The notes: generated by a model from the letters alone, not told the origin. Counted from the stretch's first letter, positions 1 through 10,168 are shown. The stretch is DNA of 64,000 nucleotides from Gracilaria domingensis (GCA_022539475.1 VCMS01000062.1:121120-185119), one strand, 5' to 3'. Program-made: numbers and translations.

Positions 1-1
1 G

Positions 2-649
2 CAGCCTTCCCAACCACCACAAAAGCCCAGCAGTCCACCGACCCCTCCGGAACGTGGGGACAAGCTGCTTGTAGTAGGTCTGGGTAATCCAGGCCCCCGT
101 TTTGAAAACACTAGGCATAATGTAGGCTTCAGCTTACTCGATCAGTATGCAGTCCGTCATGCTGCCGGAAAATTCAGAAAGGAACGCAGTGTGCAAGGAG
201 ATATTGCGCGGTTCCACCTTCACAACAGAAACATCATGTTGCTCAAGCCGAATACATTTATGAATGCCTCCGGTCGCGCCGTGAGGGCAGCTCTCAAATA
301 TTTGAACGCTCCCGTGGCGGCACTACTTGTACTCGTAGACGATATGTCCCTTCCTATCGGAGACCTTAGGTTACGCGCCAAGGGAAGTGCTGGAGGACAT
401 AACGGACTGAAGAGCATTCAGCAAAGTGTGGGTGGTGTGAACTATGCTAGACTGCGTGTCGGCGTTGGTTCCCCAAGACGTGGAGCTCAAGAGTGGTCTG
501 ATTTTGTTCTCGGACCTTTCTCGAGAGGTGAGAGGAGGGTAATGGAAGAAGTAGAGTGGGATGTGATGGAAGCCATTGACTTTTGGGTTCAAGAACCCAG
601 TATAGCAAAGGTACAGAATCAGATGGCGTTATCGAAACAGAAGCGATGA
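2..649 (+). CDS. PTH: Peptidyl-tRNA hydrolase, bacterial/organellar type (5' partial)
   Basis: Releases tRNA from peptidyl-tRNAs that drop off the ribosome; this bacterial-type family serves plastid or mitochondrial translation in eukaryotes. The frame is open from the window edge and no ATG is visible, so the N-terminus is missing; a GTG at 191 is internal to the domain. Seen in order: a Pro-rich leader, VVGLGNPGPRFENTRHNVGF carrying the conserved Asn and catalytic His, the LLKPNTFMNASGRAV segment, VDDMSLPIGDLRLRAKGSAG with the conserved Asp, and GGHNGLKSI. The C-terminal helix ends about 20 residues before the TGA. Length from the GLGNPG motif is about 195 residues, normal for the family. 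The Pro-rich leader could be the end of a targeting peptide. The family is certain; the target organelle is inferred. Confidence 0.93.
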   Translation, partial: QPSQPPQKPSSPPTPPERGDKLLVVGLGNPGPRFENTRHNVGFSLLDQYAVRHAAGKFRKERSVQGDIARFHLHNRNIMLLKPNTFMNASGRAVRAALKYLNAPVAALLVLVDDMSLPIGDLRLRAKGSAGGHNGLKSIQQSVGGVNYARLRVGVGSPRRGAQEWSDFVLGPFSRGERRVMEEVEWDVMEAIDFWVQEPSIAKVQNQMALSKQKR

Positions 650-831
650 TAATTATCGGCGCGATTTCAGCATCATGACGCTTCCGCATCTTTTGCTCAC
701 CGCTTTGCTATGTGTTTATGCTGAATACGACGGGATGTCTTTACACAGCCAATCTTAAAAGTTACTTCTGCCTGTGGTGCAAGGTTTTCGACAACTCTGA
801 GGGACGACTACGATGCCGTGTCAGAACTTCC

Positions 832-1941
832 TTACTGAGATGCGTCGCCATTGCCCTCAACCTTCTTCCTGGCATGGTTATAATGTACTTCGGAACAAGC
901 ACGCAATCTAGCAGCGGCTTGCTCTGCGGTCAGATCTCTTTGGGATTCACCAAGCATCTCGAAACCGACCATGAACTTCCTCACCGTCGCACTTCGGAGC
1001 AGAGGTGGGTAAAAGTGCATGCGGAAGTGCGAATATTCGTGCTCAGCGGGATCAGCACCATTGGGAGTGGGTGACTGATGAATGCCCATGGAATATGGGA
1101 AGAGAGTGGTGAACAGATTGTCGTATCGCGCACAAACACGACGATAGATGTCCGCGAGATCAGTTTTCATGGCTTCGTCGAAGTTCTTAAGGCACGGTAC
1201 GCGTTTCTTGGTCATAACCAACACCTCAAACGGCCAGGTTGCCCAGAAGGGCACGACGGCAAGGAAGGTGTCATTCTCGCAGACGATTCGTTCCTTGGCT
1301 TCCATCTCGAGCTTGACATAGTCTTCCAGCATATGAGTACCTTTCTTCTCATGGTAGGCCTTGAGGTTATCCAAGGCAATACGGGGTTCTTCGGGGACAA
1401 ACTCTGAGGACCAGATTTGTCCATGAGGATGAGGGTTTGAGCATCCCATCATCTGTCCCTTGTTCTCAAAGATCTGCACGTGGCCGATGTAATCCAACTT
1501 AGAGAGAGCGTCGTACTCCTCAACCCAGGCGTCGACGACGTGCTTGATGTCCTCGACGGTCATCTCAGCCACGGTTAGATTGAGCTTCGGAGAAAAGCAA
1601 ACGACGCGACACTTTCCTCGCACAGCTTTGGCCACGAGCAGATCATTGTTCTCCACGCTACCGACTTCGCCGGGCGGTGTCTTCTCAAGCAACGCCTGGA
1701 AGTCATTGTCAAACACGAAGGTTGTGTCGTACTTCGGATTCTGCACGGAGCCGTTCACGCGGAAGTTCCCGGGACCCAGATAGTCCTTGGGATCGTACTC
1801 TGGACGATCATCTGAGGGCAGATCTTCAACGCTTCCCTGCCACGGGCGCTTGGCGCGGTGCGGTGAGCACAGGATCCAGCGCCCTGTGAGCGGGTTGTAG
1901 CGACGGTGCGGGTGCTCGGTGTAGTCGAAGCTGTCGGACAT
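832..1941 (-). CDS. GALT: Galactose-1-phosphate uridylyltransferase
   Basis: Leloir-pathway enzyme exchanging UMP between UDP-glucose and galactose-1-phosphate in the cytosol. The ATG at 1941 gives 369 aa, matching the family (about 350-380); the frame runs further upstream but only through low-complexity leader. Seen: HPHRRYNPLTGRWILCSPHR near the N-terminus, and the HIT-type active site NPHPHGQIW near residue 170, where the second His of HPH is the uridylylated nucleophile. The C-terminal half has FAVVPFWATWPFE-like text and the typical HFYPPLLRS segment. The 5' leader contains long C runs (G runs on the plus strand at 1951-1985). The start faces that of the helicase gene 428 bases away, so they probably share a divergent promoter. 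In an alga the enzyme may supply UDP-galactose for wall or mucilage polysaccharide; that role is inferred. Confidence 0.95.
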   Translation of the reverse strand: MSDSFDYTEHPHRRYNPLTGRWILCSPHRAKRPWQGSVEDLPSDDRPEYDPKDYLGPGNFRVNGSVQNPKYDTTFVFDNDFQALLEKTPPGEVGSVENNDLLVAKAVRGKCRVVCFSPKLNLTVAEMTVEDIKHVVDAWVEEYDALSKLDYIGHVQIFENKGQMMGCSNPHPHGQIWSSEFVPEEPRIALDNLKAYHEKKGTHMLEDYVKLEMEAKERIVCENDTFLAVVPFWATWPFEVLVMTKKRVPCLKNFDEAMKTDLADIYRRVCARYDNLFTTLFPYSMGIHQSPTPNGADPAEHEYSHFRMHFYPPLLRSATVRKFMVGFEMLGESQRDLTAEQAAARLRACSEVHYNHARKKVEGNGDASQ

Positions 1942-2369
1942 GCTTGGGCGGGGGGGGGGGGGCGTGGTACGACAGGGGGGGGGATCGGAGAGAGGGAGAG
2001 AGGGCTGCTGCTGACGACGCGGAATGCGTTTAACTAATGGTTTGGATTGGGGCTCGGACAGGCTGTCCGCTGCTCGTTGCTCGACGGCGCCGTGCATTGG
2101 CGATCGTGACGTGGCGGCGGCGAAGCGGAGCGGCCGCTGCGCGTGGCGCGCGTCGCTGATTGGCTGCCACCGCGCCGCCGAATCGCCGTGCTCCAAAATC
2201 TTCTCAAATCTGCGCAAATCTGCGGATGGTGCCGCCTGACCGACAGCAACTGCGTCGCTTCCAATTTCTTCCCTGCCGCCGCGTCGTTTCTCCGCTCACA
2301 TCGGCACCCACCTCGCGCGCCTTACTTGCGCGCCTCCAGCTCAGCTCCAGCTTGGTCGCTGCATATCAC

Positions 2370-4865
2370 ATGTCGGCACCGTCGAAGCGGCCGCGTTCCC
2401 CGTCGCACGCGTCCGTCGATGACCTGCGTAAGCAGTCGCGCCGCAACTACCTGGCCCGTCGCGAGGCTCAGCAGCTCACTCGACTGCGCGAGGAGATCAT
2501 CGATGAAAAGACTCTCTTTCGGGATGACGAGCTCACGGAGCGCGAACGGCGTGATCTGGAGCTCAAGCAACAGATTTACGACCTTGCCACCCAACGAGGC
2601 GCCACCTCAAATGTCGCCCCGGCATATGCCGTCCCAGACTTGAAGGGCGTGCGCGATTCCGCCGCTGAAGACGCCCTCGTCTCTGATGGAGTCCACCCTA
2701 CATCGGACCAACGCCGTTGGGAAGACTCTCAGATCAAGAAGGGCAAAATCGCAGAGCAGCACACCACTCACTCCTCACAGTACTCAATTTTACTAGATGC
2801 GCCTGACTTTGACATACCTGTCAAATTGCAGGGGTTACCAGATACCAGAACGCATGAATCACTGGCCCAGCAGCGCCAAAGAAGAAGACAAGAGGAAAGA
2901 GAGCATATTCAGCAGGAGAGACGCTCTCTCCCTATGTATGCTCATAGAGATGCGCTAATGGAAGCAATTAAAAAGTATCAGGTTCTCATCGTGCAAAGCG
3001 AAACTGGAAGCGGCAAAACAACGCAGATTCCGCAGTACTTGGTGGAAGAAGGCTTCGGATCTGTTGTTTGCACGCAGCCGCGCCGAGTGGCTGCAATGTC
3101 AGTTGCCGCTCGCGTCGCCCACGAAATGGGCGTTAAGCTTGGTAATGAAGTGGGCTACTCTATACGTTTTGAAGATTGTACTTCGGAGAAGACCGTCATA
3201 AAATATGTCACAGACGGTATGCTGCTTCGCGAATTTTTGTCAGAACCTGATCTCAAGGCATACGACGTCATACTCGTTGACGAGGCGCATGAACGATCGA
3301 TGAGCACTGACATAGTCATGGGGCTCATAAAGGATATTGCGCGTTTTCGGGGCGATGATGTACGAATCATAATTTCTTCTGCTACGATGGATACGGCCAA
3401 GTTTTCATCATACTTTGATGACGCTCCTGTGTATTCCATCCCAGGTCGTCGCTATGAAGTTGACCTATACTATACGAAAACACCTGAACCTGATTATGTG
3501 GAAGCTAGTTGTATTAGTGTTCTTCAGATCCATGCGTCGCAGCCTCGAGGCGACATTCTCGTTTTCCTCACAGGCCAGGAAGAGATTGAAGCCGCCGAAG
3601 AAATCTTGCGCGAGCGTACGAGAGGATTAGGGTCCAAACTCGGTGAGCTTATCATTGCACCAATATATGCCACGCTACCGTCAGAGATGCAGGCGAAAAT
3701 CTTCGAAGTGACACCAGAAAACGCACGCAAAGTAGTCCTGGCGACCAACATAGCGGAAACATCTGTCACAATTCCCGGAATCGTGTACGTGATTGATCCC
3801 GGCTTTTGCAAACAAAAATCGTATGTACCCAAGACTGGTATGGAAAGCCTGCTGGTGGTACCTGTTTCAAGGGCTGGGGCGAAGCAGAGAGCCGGTCGGG
3901 CGGGGAGAACACAGCCAGGAAAGTGTTTTCGGCTGTACACCAAATGGTCGTATATGAATGAAATGGATGAGGATACGATCCCGGAATTGCTTAGAACCAA
4001 CTTGAGCCAGGTTGTGTTGCTCTTGTTATCACTAGGAATCGAGAACTTGATGGAATTTGATTTTATTGACGCACCACCACCAGAAGCACTACTCCGCTCT
4101 TTAGAACATTTGTATGCGTTGGGCGCTCTAAATGATAAGGGAAAGTTGACGAAGCTGGGAAGGAGAATGGCTGAACTTCCTCTTGAGCCCATGATGGCAA
4201 AGGCCTTGCTCGCAAGTGAAAAGTACAAGTGCTCAGAGGAAGTGACCATAATCTGTTCCATGCTCAGTGTGAACAACGCCATTTTCTACCGACCAAAGCA
4301 AAAGAAAGTAATGGCGGAAAGTGCGCACGCAGCTTTTGCGAGAGGCGGGGGCGGTGATCACATGTGCTTGTTGAGATGCTTTGCTCAATGGCGTGATTCG
4401 GGCTTTTCGAATCACTGGTGTTACGAGCATTTTGTACAGACCAGAACAATGAAGCGAGCACGCGATGTATACGAACAACTGGACCAGTTACTGGACAGGG
4501 TAGAGATTGAAAGACATACGGTCGGTGTCGGTGACAAGGTCCCAATTTTGAAAGCGTTAGCTTCGGGGTTTTTCTACAACGCCTGTCGTCTTCAGAAGAA
4601 CGGCCACTACAGAACCATGAAAAACCCTCACACGGTGCGAGTACATCCCTCGAGCTGCTTGGCACGTGCAGAAGTGAAACCCAAGTGGTTGATCTACCAC
4701 GAATTGGTGTTTACTACCAAGGAATTTATGAGACAGGTATTCGACATTGACGGCGAATGGTTGCATGAGGTAGCGCCCCACTTCCATAAACTGGAAGATA
4801 TATTAGAGGAATCAAAACGCAAGATGCCAAGAGTCTTGGGTAAGGCTGGGGGTAAAGTAAGGTGA
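2370..4865 (+). CDS. DHX16: DEAH-box spliceosomal ATPase, DHX16/Prp2 type
   Basis: RNA-dependent ATPase that remodels the activated spliceosome before the first step of splicing. The ATG at 2370 gives 831 aa. The frame extends upstream without an ATG that fits better, and the sequence after 2370 already matches the DHX16 N-terminal block (YLARREAQQLTRLREE, then DDELTERERRDLELK). Helicase motifs: GSGKTTQIP near residue 211, DEAH near 304, SAT near 336, QRAGRAGR near 505, followed by the HA2/OB-fold region (MEFDFIDAPPPEALLRSLEH). The N-terminal block separates it from Prp16, Prp22 and Prp43. It persists although nearly all genes here lack introns, consistent with a retained, lightly used spliceosome. 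Its stop lies 43 bases from that of the convergent bZIP gene. Confidence 0.94.
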   Translation: MSAPSKRPRSPSHASVDDLRKQSRRNYLARREAQQLTRLREEIIDEKTLFRDDELTERERRDLELKQQIYDLATQRGATSNVAPAYAVPDLKGVRDSAAEDALVSDGVHPTSDQRRWEDSQIKKGKIAEQHTTHSSQYSILLDAPDFDIPVKLQGLPDTRTHESLAQQRQRRRQEEREHIQQERRSLPMYAHRDALMEAIKKYQVLIVQSETGSGKTTQIPQYLVEEGFGSVVCTQPRRVAAMSVAARVAHEMGVKLGNEVGYSIRFEDCTSEKTVIKYVTDGMLLREFLSEPDLKAYDVILVDEAHERSMSTDIVMGLIKDIARFRGDDVRIIISSATMDTAKFSSYFDDAPVYSIPGRRYEVDLYYTKTPEPDYVEASCISVLQIHASQPRGDILVFLTGQEEIEAAEEILRERTRGLGSKLGELIIAPIYATLPSEMQAKIFEVTPENARKVVLATNIAETSVTIPGIVYVIDPGFCKQKSYVPKTGMESLLVVPVSRAGAKQRAGRAGRTQPGKCFRLYTKWSYMNEMDEDTIPELLRTNLSQVVLLLLSLGIENLMEFDFIDAPPPEALLRSLEHLYALGALNDKGKLTKLGRRMAELPLEPMMAKALLASEKYKCSEEVTIICSMLSVNNAIFYRPKQKKVMAESAHAAFARGGGGDHMCLLRCFAQWRDSGFSNHWCYEHFVQTRTMKRARDVYEQLDQLLDRVEIERHTVGVGDKVPILKALASGFFYNACRLQKNGHYRTMKNPHTVRVHPSSCLARAEVKPKWLIYHELVFTTKEFMRQVFDIDGEWLHEVAPHFHKLEDILEESKRKMPRVLGKAGGKVR

Positions 4866-4908
4866 GATTAAACGAACAGGGCAAGGAAGCGTATAGCTTC
4901 TCAGCAGC

Positions 4909-6702
4909 TTATGAAGGTGGCTGCGATGCGTTCCTGACCGACACAGTAAGAAGGTTTTGCATATAGAGTAACCGATTGCTTAGGCCGTCAACTTGCTTTC
5001 GAAGTATAGTGTTCTCATTAATCAGAGCATTCAGCTTCCCTTCGTATTCGGCAGCGATAACCTTTCTTCTTACTCTTGACAGTTTTGCACTCTCCCTATT
5101 CTGCTGTTTTCGCCACAGAATGCGTTCCTCATCGGTTAGTTCCGGGTTCTTTCTTTTCCTTCCCCGCTTCTTCTTGACTGGTACCTGGGGGGCAACGGGC
5201 TTCATCCATGGCGACACTGGTGCAGTCATTCCAGATAAACCCCACATACCATTCGCGGCGAGCGGAGACGTGGGCAAGGCAGGAGCTGGCGCAATCTTTG
5301 CGGCCTGTCTCGGCTGCGGTGGCAGCTGAGATGGCTGTGTTTTGCTTGGTGCTATGGTAGTGGCTGATGCAGACCCTTGTGAAGTAACCGACGGCGAAGT
5401 AATGCCTACTGCCGAAACCGCAGAGGATGCAACGGACTTTGAATGCGACGAATGAGATGGCATGGCCAAGGACGGTACCGTCGCACTTGACATAGGAGCG
5501 CCGTGTGGAGCCATCGAGGACGAAAGCGTCGGAACGGAGGCAGTGGAGGGGTTTGGGTTTGCTGACACTGTTGGAGCGATTAAAGGCATGAAGCCGGATG
5601 GTTGCGGCATTGATGACGGGCCATTGGTGTTGCCCGGGGCAGGAGAGTGTAAAGGACGTGGCACACCAACGTTGGGGGCAACTTGTGGGGCCGCGGCTTG
5701 GGTGGAAGCGTGTGATATGGGTGTAGATCCATTGGAGAGAACGTGATGCGAAGCTTCTTCGTCAGAGGAGTCGCCGGGGCATTCATTGTCGGGGGCATGG
5801 TCATGCGCAGCATCAGGCGCTTCGTCGTCTTGGGGTTGATCTCGCTCCTCTTCCAGTACAGAGCGTTCAAGGGATTTTAAGTAATCGTCCAGTTCCAGGC
5901 CGAGTTTAGAAGTAGAGAGAATGCCACTTTGACGTACGGTGTCGACTTCCCAGGTGGTTTGGACGTCTTGCAGCCAGGTCGACTTCTCATTGTTTGCGAG
6001 CACAATGCTATCGCTGGAGAGATTCTTTTGCGGCAGTTGCGGCGGTGGAAGCAGCGGGGCATTGGTGCTCTGGCCAATGTGATGATCGTCGGCTATAGGA
6101 ATGGCGCGCTCGTCCTTCGGCACGGTGATATCGCGTATGACGCGTCGGGCGTTGCGAATGCTCGAAATGGAGGGCTGCTGCGGGGGGGGCACGTCGGCAA
6201 GCGGGTCGTCTTCTTGCCCAAAGAGCTTGGGCAAACGCGTGGTCAAGGAGCGAGCAAGCTCCTCCGGCGTGACCGACTGCCCATGCAAGGTCTCCGCCGT
6301 GGCGTCGGCTGGGAGCTCCTCCGACGCGGCGGCGGCACACAGGGCGGACATGGACTTGATTCCATTGGAAACCCTCTCGACGACTGCGTTGGCGGAGTCG
6401 AGCGCGGCGACCTTGGTGTCCACGTCCGGGCTGCCCGAGTCGATGAGGTGGAGCAGCGAGTTGGCGTGCGCGTACGCGTCGGCAATGTTGGTGTCCAGCA
6501 GCGTGAGCTGGGGATCGAGATCGTTGTTGGCAAACGAGAAGCGCACATCGGGAGAAAGCTTGTCGTGCAGCGCGGCGGTGATGGAGCTGAGCTGCGCGTT
6601 GGGCGGCATGTCGACCTGCTCGACGGTGCCGTCGGGCATGCGCACCAGCAGCGGGACGGTGGCATCGGGGTCTGCGGGGGCGGCGGACGGGGAGCTGGGC
6701 AT
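4909..6702 (-). CDS. bZIP transcription factor with long N-terminal region
   Basis: Predicted nuclear DNA-binding regulator of 597 aa. The ATG at 6702 is chosen because the open frame upstream of it is only the complement of the ALG13 gene and promoter; a TATA-like box on the minus strand lies at 6813-6820, about 115 bases upstream. The C-terminal bZIP has a basic stretch KKKRGRKRKNPEL, then QQNRESAKLSRVRRK (the canonical N-x7-R spacing) and a leucine zipper ending LLYMQNLL. The first 80 residues (PLLVRMPDGTVEQVDMPPNA, then LSSITAALHDKLSP) look like a small folded domain I cannot name. The middle is acidic and then Ser/Pro/Thr/Ala-rich, typical of activation regions. Target genes cannot be inferred. 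Confidence 0.85.
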   Translation of the reverse strand: MPSSPSAAPADPDATVPLLVRMPDGTVEQVDMPPNAQLSSITAALHDKLSPDVRFSFANNDLDPQLTLLDTNIADAYAHANSLLHLIDSGSPDVDTKVAALDSANAVVERVSNGIKSMSALCAAAASEELPADATAETLHGQSVTPEELARSLTTRLPKLFGQEDDPLADVPPPQQPSISSIRNARRVIRDITVPKDERAIPIADDHHIGQSTNAPLLPPPQLPQKNLSSDSIVLANNEKSTWLQDVQTTWEVDTVRQSGILSTSKLGLELDDYLKSLERSVLEEERDQPQDDEAPDAAHDHAPDNECPGDSSDEEASHHVLSNGSTPISHASTQAAAPQVAPNVGVPRPLHSPAPGNTNGPSSMPQPSGFMPLIAPTVSANPNPSTASVPTLSSSMAPHGAPMSSATVPSLAMPSHSSHSKSVASSAVSAVGITSPSVTSQGSASATTIAPSKTQPSQLPPQPRQAAKIAPAPALPTSPLAANGMWGLSGMTAPVSPWMKPVAPQVPVKKKRGRKRKNPELTDEERILWRKQQNRESAKLSRVRRKVIAAEYEGKLNALINENTILRKQVDGLSNRLLYMQNLLTVSVRNASQPPS

Positions 6703-6812
6703 GCTTGCGGGGGAGGCTGCGGACGACGAGTTGGGGGGTGGGGGTAAGGGTAAGGAAGAAGGCGGAGGGGGGGGGGGGGTGGGTTGCTGGCGGTGGAGAC
6801 GTGGAGACTTGG

Positions 6813-6820
6813 TTATTATA
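6813..6820 (-). promoter_or_regulatory. TATA-like box of the bZIP gene
   Basis: Minus-strand TATAATAA lies about 115 bases upstream of the ATG at 6702, inside the 295-base divergent promoter shared with ALG13. Spacing is like that of other genes in this window. Confidence 0.4.
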
Positions 6821-6997
6821 CGCTTGGAATGGCGCGCGCGCCGGCAGCTGCTGGCGCAAGGGCGCTGTGCACTGTCAAAAACGCGCGTTGGCTGCGACTC
6901 GGAGTCCTGAGTCAGGACTGCTGCAGGCGGCTGCCGCAGCCGCGGCAACACGTGTTGACTTGGGCAGGCGTGAAGCGCCGCGGCGGCGGCGGCGCGC

Positions 6998-7071
6998 ATG
7001 GCGCAGCAGCAGCAGCGCGCTCGCGCCGCGACCATGGCGGACGGCGGCGACGGCGACGTCGGCGGCGGCGT

Positions 7072-7140
<69 letters not shown>

Positions 7141-7690
7141 CGGCGCGGCGTGCACGCTGCTGGTGACGGTGGGCTCGACGCAGTTCCCGGCGCTGAGCGA
7201 CTTTGTGGCGCAGCCGTCGACGCTGGCGGCGCTGCACCGGCTGGGCATCTCGCACGTCACGCTGCAGCACGGCTCGCACACGCCGACGCTGCCGGCGCCG
7301 GGCGAGCGGCCGCCGGCGCTGCAGGCGCTGCGCTACCACCCGCAGCTGCGCGAGCTGCTGCGGCGCGCGCACGTGGTGGTGTCGCACGCGGGCGCGGGCA
7401 CGGTGCTGGAGGCGGTGGACGCGGCGCGCCCGCTGGTGGTGGTGGTCAACGACGCGCTCATGCACAACCACCAGGCCGAGCTGGCCGACGCCATGCAGCG
7501 CTGCGGCTGCTGCGTGGTGGTGAGCGCGCAGCGGCTGCGCGAGCGGCTGGTGCCCGCCGTGGCGCAGGTGCTGCGCGCCGCCGACGGCGCGCGCGCGCGC
7601 GCGCCGCCGCGCGCGCGCGGCGCGTTTGCCGCCGTGGTGGCGGAGGAGCTGGTGCACGCGCGCGTGGCGTCGCGCGCGCAGCGTCCATAG
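6998..7690 (+). CDS. ALG13: ALG13-like UDP-GlcNAc transferase subunit with polyglycine tract
   Basis: Catalytic half of the ALG13/ALG14 enzyme that adds the second GlcNAc to dolichol-PP-GlcNAc at the cytosolic face of the ER (N-glycosylation). 230 aa from the ATG at 6998; an in-frame ATG at 7034 is an alternative start. After a leader with a long Gly run the conserved core is clear: LLVTVGSTQFPALSDFV, the LQHGSHTPTLP segment, HVVVSHAGAGTVLEAV (the GT28-family nucleotide-sugar loop), then PLVVVVNDALMHNHQAELA. The length of the core matches stand-alone ALG13. The Gly tract comes from a perfect GGC repeat at 7072-7139. The gene is extremely GC-rich and ends 49 bases from the convergent lactate dehydrogenase gene. 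An ALG14 partner is not in the window. Confidence 0.92.
7072..7139 (+). repeat. Perfect GGC triplet repeat (polyglycine coding)
   Basis: About 22 uninterrupted GGC units inside the ALG13 leader, translated as Gly. It is just upstream of the catalytic core and outside it. Length is likely variable between strains. Confidence 0.95.
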
Positions 7691-7739
7691 CTTGCGTTTA
7701 CCAATGCGTAAAGAAGCAGCACAGAGAGCAGCTTGTTGC

Positions 7740-8855
7740 TCACGTGGGCGCCGCCGCCGACGCGTCATCTTGCTCGGCCTTCACCTCGTAGTCCATCTGC
7801 AGCCCCAGCCGGAACTGTATCATGCAGCGCACCAGGCTTCGCGCCACCGCCGTGATGGCCTCGCTGGTGAGCGCCGACTGGTGCCCCGTGAGCAGCACGT
7901 TGGGCATCGACTTGAGCAGCTGCAGATTCATGTCCGCCACGTCGCCCGTGTGGTCCTTGAAGAACACGGACGTCTCGCCCTCGTACACGTCCATGGCGAG
8001 GCCGCCCACCTGGCCGCTGCGCAGGCCGTCAATGACGGCGTCGATGTCCACCAGCGCGCCGCGCGCGGTGTTGACGATCAGCACGCCGCGCCGGCACGCC
8101 GCCAGCGCCTTGGCGCCAATCAGGTGGCGCGTGGCGGCCATGAGCGGCGCGTGCAGCGACAGCACGTGCGAGCCGGCCAGCAGCTTGTTGAGCGCGACGT
8201 AGCGGCCGCCGGCGCGGCGCACCTCGTCGCACTCCATCACGTCGAACGCCAGGATGCGGCAGCCAAACGCGGCCAGCATGGCGGCGACGCGGCGCCCCAC
8301 CAGGCCGGTGCCGACCACGCCCACCGTCTTGCCGCGCAGCTCGAAGCCCATGAGCCCGTGCAGGCGGAAGTTGCCGTCGCGGATGCGGCTGTGCGCCAGG
8401 TGGATCTTGCGGTTGAGCGTCATGAGCAGCGACACGGCGTACTCGGCCACGCTGGTGGGCGAGTGCGCCGGCGGGCGCGCGATGCGGAAGCCGAACTGCA
8501 GCGCCTGCGCGTCGGAGAAGGCGCGCGCGGCCGAGTAGCGGAACGCCAGCATCTGCACGCCGCACGCCTTGAGCGCCAGCAGCATGTTCTTGTGCACGCG
8601 GTCGGTGGCAAACACGCACACCACCTGCGCGCCCAGCGCCAGCGACGCCGTGGCGTCCTCCAGCGCGCCCTGCACCGGGATCACCTCGATGAAGGCGGCC
8701 GCGCCCGCCAGCTCGATCTCCGCCTGGAACGCCTCGATCTCGTACGGCAGCGCCGAGAACACGATCACGCGCAGCGGCCGCGCGCTCTGCACGGCCGCCA
8801 TGTGCGCCGCCATGCGCGGCTCGGCCGCGAGCAGCGCGGCGGCGGCGCCCGTGTA

Positions 8856-8889
<34 letters not shown>

Positions 8890-9002
8890 TGCGGCTGCTG
8901 CTGCTGCTCCGACGGCGCCGCCGCCGCGTCAGAGCCGGGCGGCGCGGGCGCGCCTGGCGGCAGCGGCGCTATCTGCACGTGCTTGACGGGCGCGTCGTCC
9001 AT
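7740..9002 (-). CDS. D-lactate dehydrogenase, LdhA-like 2-hydroxyacid dehydrogenase
   Basis: NADH-dependent reduction of pyruvate to D-lactate, a fermentative step in algae and bacteria. The ATG at 9002 gives 420 aa; the frame upstream is only complement of the GT29 gene. A low-complexity Gln/Ala leader of about 60 residues is followed by a full LdhA-type body: RVIVFSALPYEIEAFQAEIE, SVAEYAVSLLMTLNRKIH, the Rossmann loop GKTVGVVGTGLVGRR near residue 225, NTARGALVD with the catalytic Arg, DVYEGE with the catalytic Glu, FFKDHTGD and VLLTGHQSALT with the catalytic His. These last two strings are typical of D-lactate dehydrogenase and argue against a CtBP/ANGUSTIFOLIA or phosphoglycerate dehydrogenase assignment. 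The leader has no clear organelle signal, so location is open. Confidence 0.9.
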
Positions 9003-9099
9003 GGTGCGCGCGCGGCGGCGGCGCGGAGCGCGCGCGGGCGGCGCGCGCTCTCTCGCTTTTAGCGCGCGCGTGACGTGGCGCGCGCGCGCTTGGCTAGTA

Positions 9100-9118
9100 A
9101 TACTACCTTCGGTAGTAT
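9100..9118. other. Short perfect hairpin after the GT29 stop codon
   Basis: Eight-base arms (ATACTACC and GGTAGTAT) flank a three-base loop, 10 bases beyond the stop of the minus-strand GT29 gene and 98 bases upstream of the lactate dehydrogenase ATG. It is one of the few AT-containing spots in this GC-rich island. It could mark a transcript end or be a protein-binding palindrome; nothing decides between these. Confidence 0.4.
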
Positions 9119-9127
9119 CTATGCTAG

Positions 9128-9629
9128 TCACGAGAAGAGGCGCAGCGCGCCGCGGCGCGCCAGCGCGCGCACGAGCGCGCGCTCGGCGCGCACGTCGTGC
9201 CCGCGCCACACGCCGGCCGTCGAGCCGTTGAGCGCGAACAGCTGCACGGCGCCGCACACGCGCAGCGCCAGCGCCACCGCCACCAGCCCCGTGCTGGGCG
9301 CGGCCGCGCCGCCGCCGCCGCCGCCGCGCGCGCGCGCCAGCGCCGCCGCCGCGCGCCGCTCCAGCCGCGGGTGCACCACGTGCACGGGCAGCGCCGCCGC
9401 CAGCGGCGACGCGCGCAGCGCCGCCCAGCCCGCCGCGCACGCGCCGCCGCGCGCGGGGCACTCGGCGCGGAACAGCAGCAGCGGGCGCGCGCGCCGCAGC
9501 GCCGCGAACGCGCGCCGGCGCGCGCGCGCCAGCGTGGCGTTGCCGCCGCCCCAGCCGGCCGCCGCGCGGCCCAGCGTGCGCAGCGCGCCGCGCTGCAGCA
9601 GCAGCACGTGCGTGGCGCCGCCCAGCGCC

Positions 9630-9708
<79 letters not shown>

Positions 9709-10168
9709 GGCGCTCCGCGCGCTGCAGCGGCGGCAGCCGCGCGTTGAGCCGGATGACCACGTCCGCGCGCGCGAGCAGCCGCGCCTGGTCGCGCGCGCGC
9801 GCGGCCGCGCCCAGCGGCGCGCCGCCCACCACCGCGCACGTGGCGCGCCGCGCGCGCCGCAGCAGCGCGGGCGTGCCGTGTGCGATGCGCGTCGAGCCGC
9901 GCAGCGCCGCCATCGCGGACAGCGCCTGCCGCGCCTGCTGCGCGCCCATCAGCGCGTTGAGCGGCGCGCGCTGCAGGCACCTTGTCGCCACGCATCGCTC
10001 AATCTCCGCGCGCGTCCATATCACGCCGGCCGCCAGCTTGTCGTGCTCACGCCGGCGCGCACAGTGTCCCACCAGCCACCACAGCGCCAGCGCAGCTGCG
10101 CTCACAACAACGTGCAATCTTCCCGCCGCCATGTGCGCCACTCTGCGCGTACTCCCACGCCTCTTCAT
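9128..10168 (-). CDS. Sialyltransferase-like (GT29) type II membrane protein
   Basis: Predicted Golgi glycosyltransferase, 346 aa from the ATG at 10168; a TATA box on the minus strand at 10222-10230 is about 55 bases upstream. Topology is type II: a short basic cytosolic end, one hydrophobic anchor (HVVVSAAALALWWLVG, about residues 27-42) and a lumenal domain. The L-sialyl motif is visible as CAVVGGAPLG, then ADVVIRLNARLPP; the S motif as PSTGLVAVALALRVCG, then VQLFAL; and a VS-like HDVRAERALVRAL follows. Between L and S motifs a GCC repeat inserts about 25 Gly. The three motifs in order and spacing support GT29. Plant and algal members are not shown to use sialic acid, so the acceptor and donor are unknown. 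Confidence 0.8.
9631..9709 (-). repeat. Perfect GCC/GGC triplet repeat inside the GT29 gene
   Basis: About 26 triplets encode a polyglycine insert between the L and S sialyl motifs. The flanking motifs stay in frame, so the repeat length has been kept in multiples of three. Confidence 0.93.
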
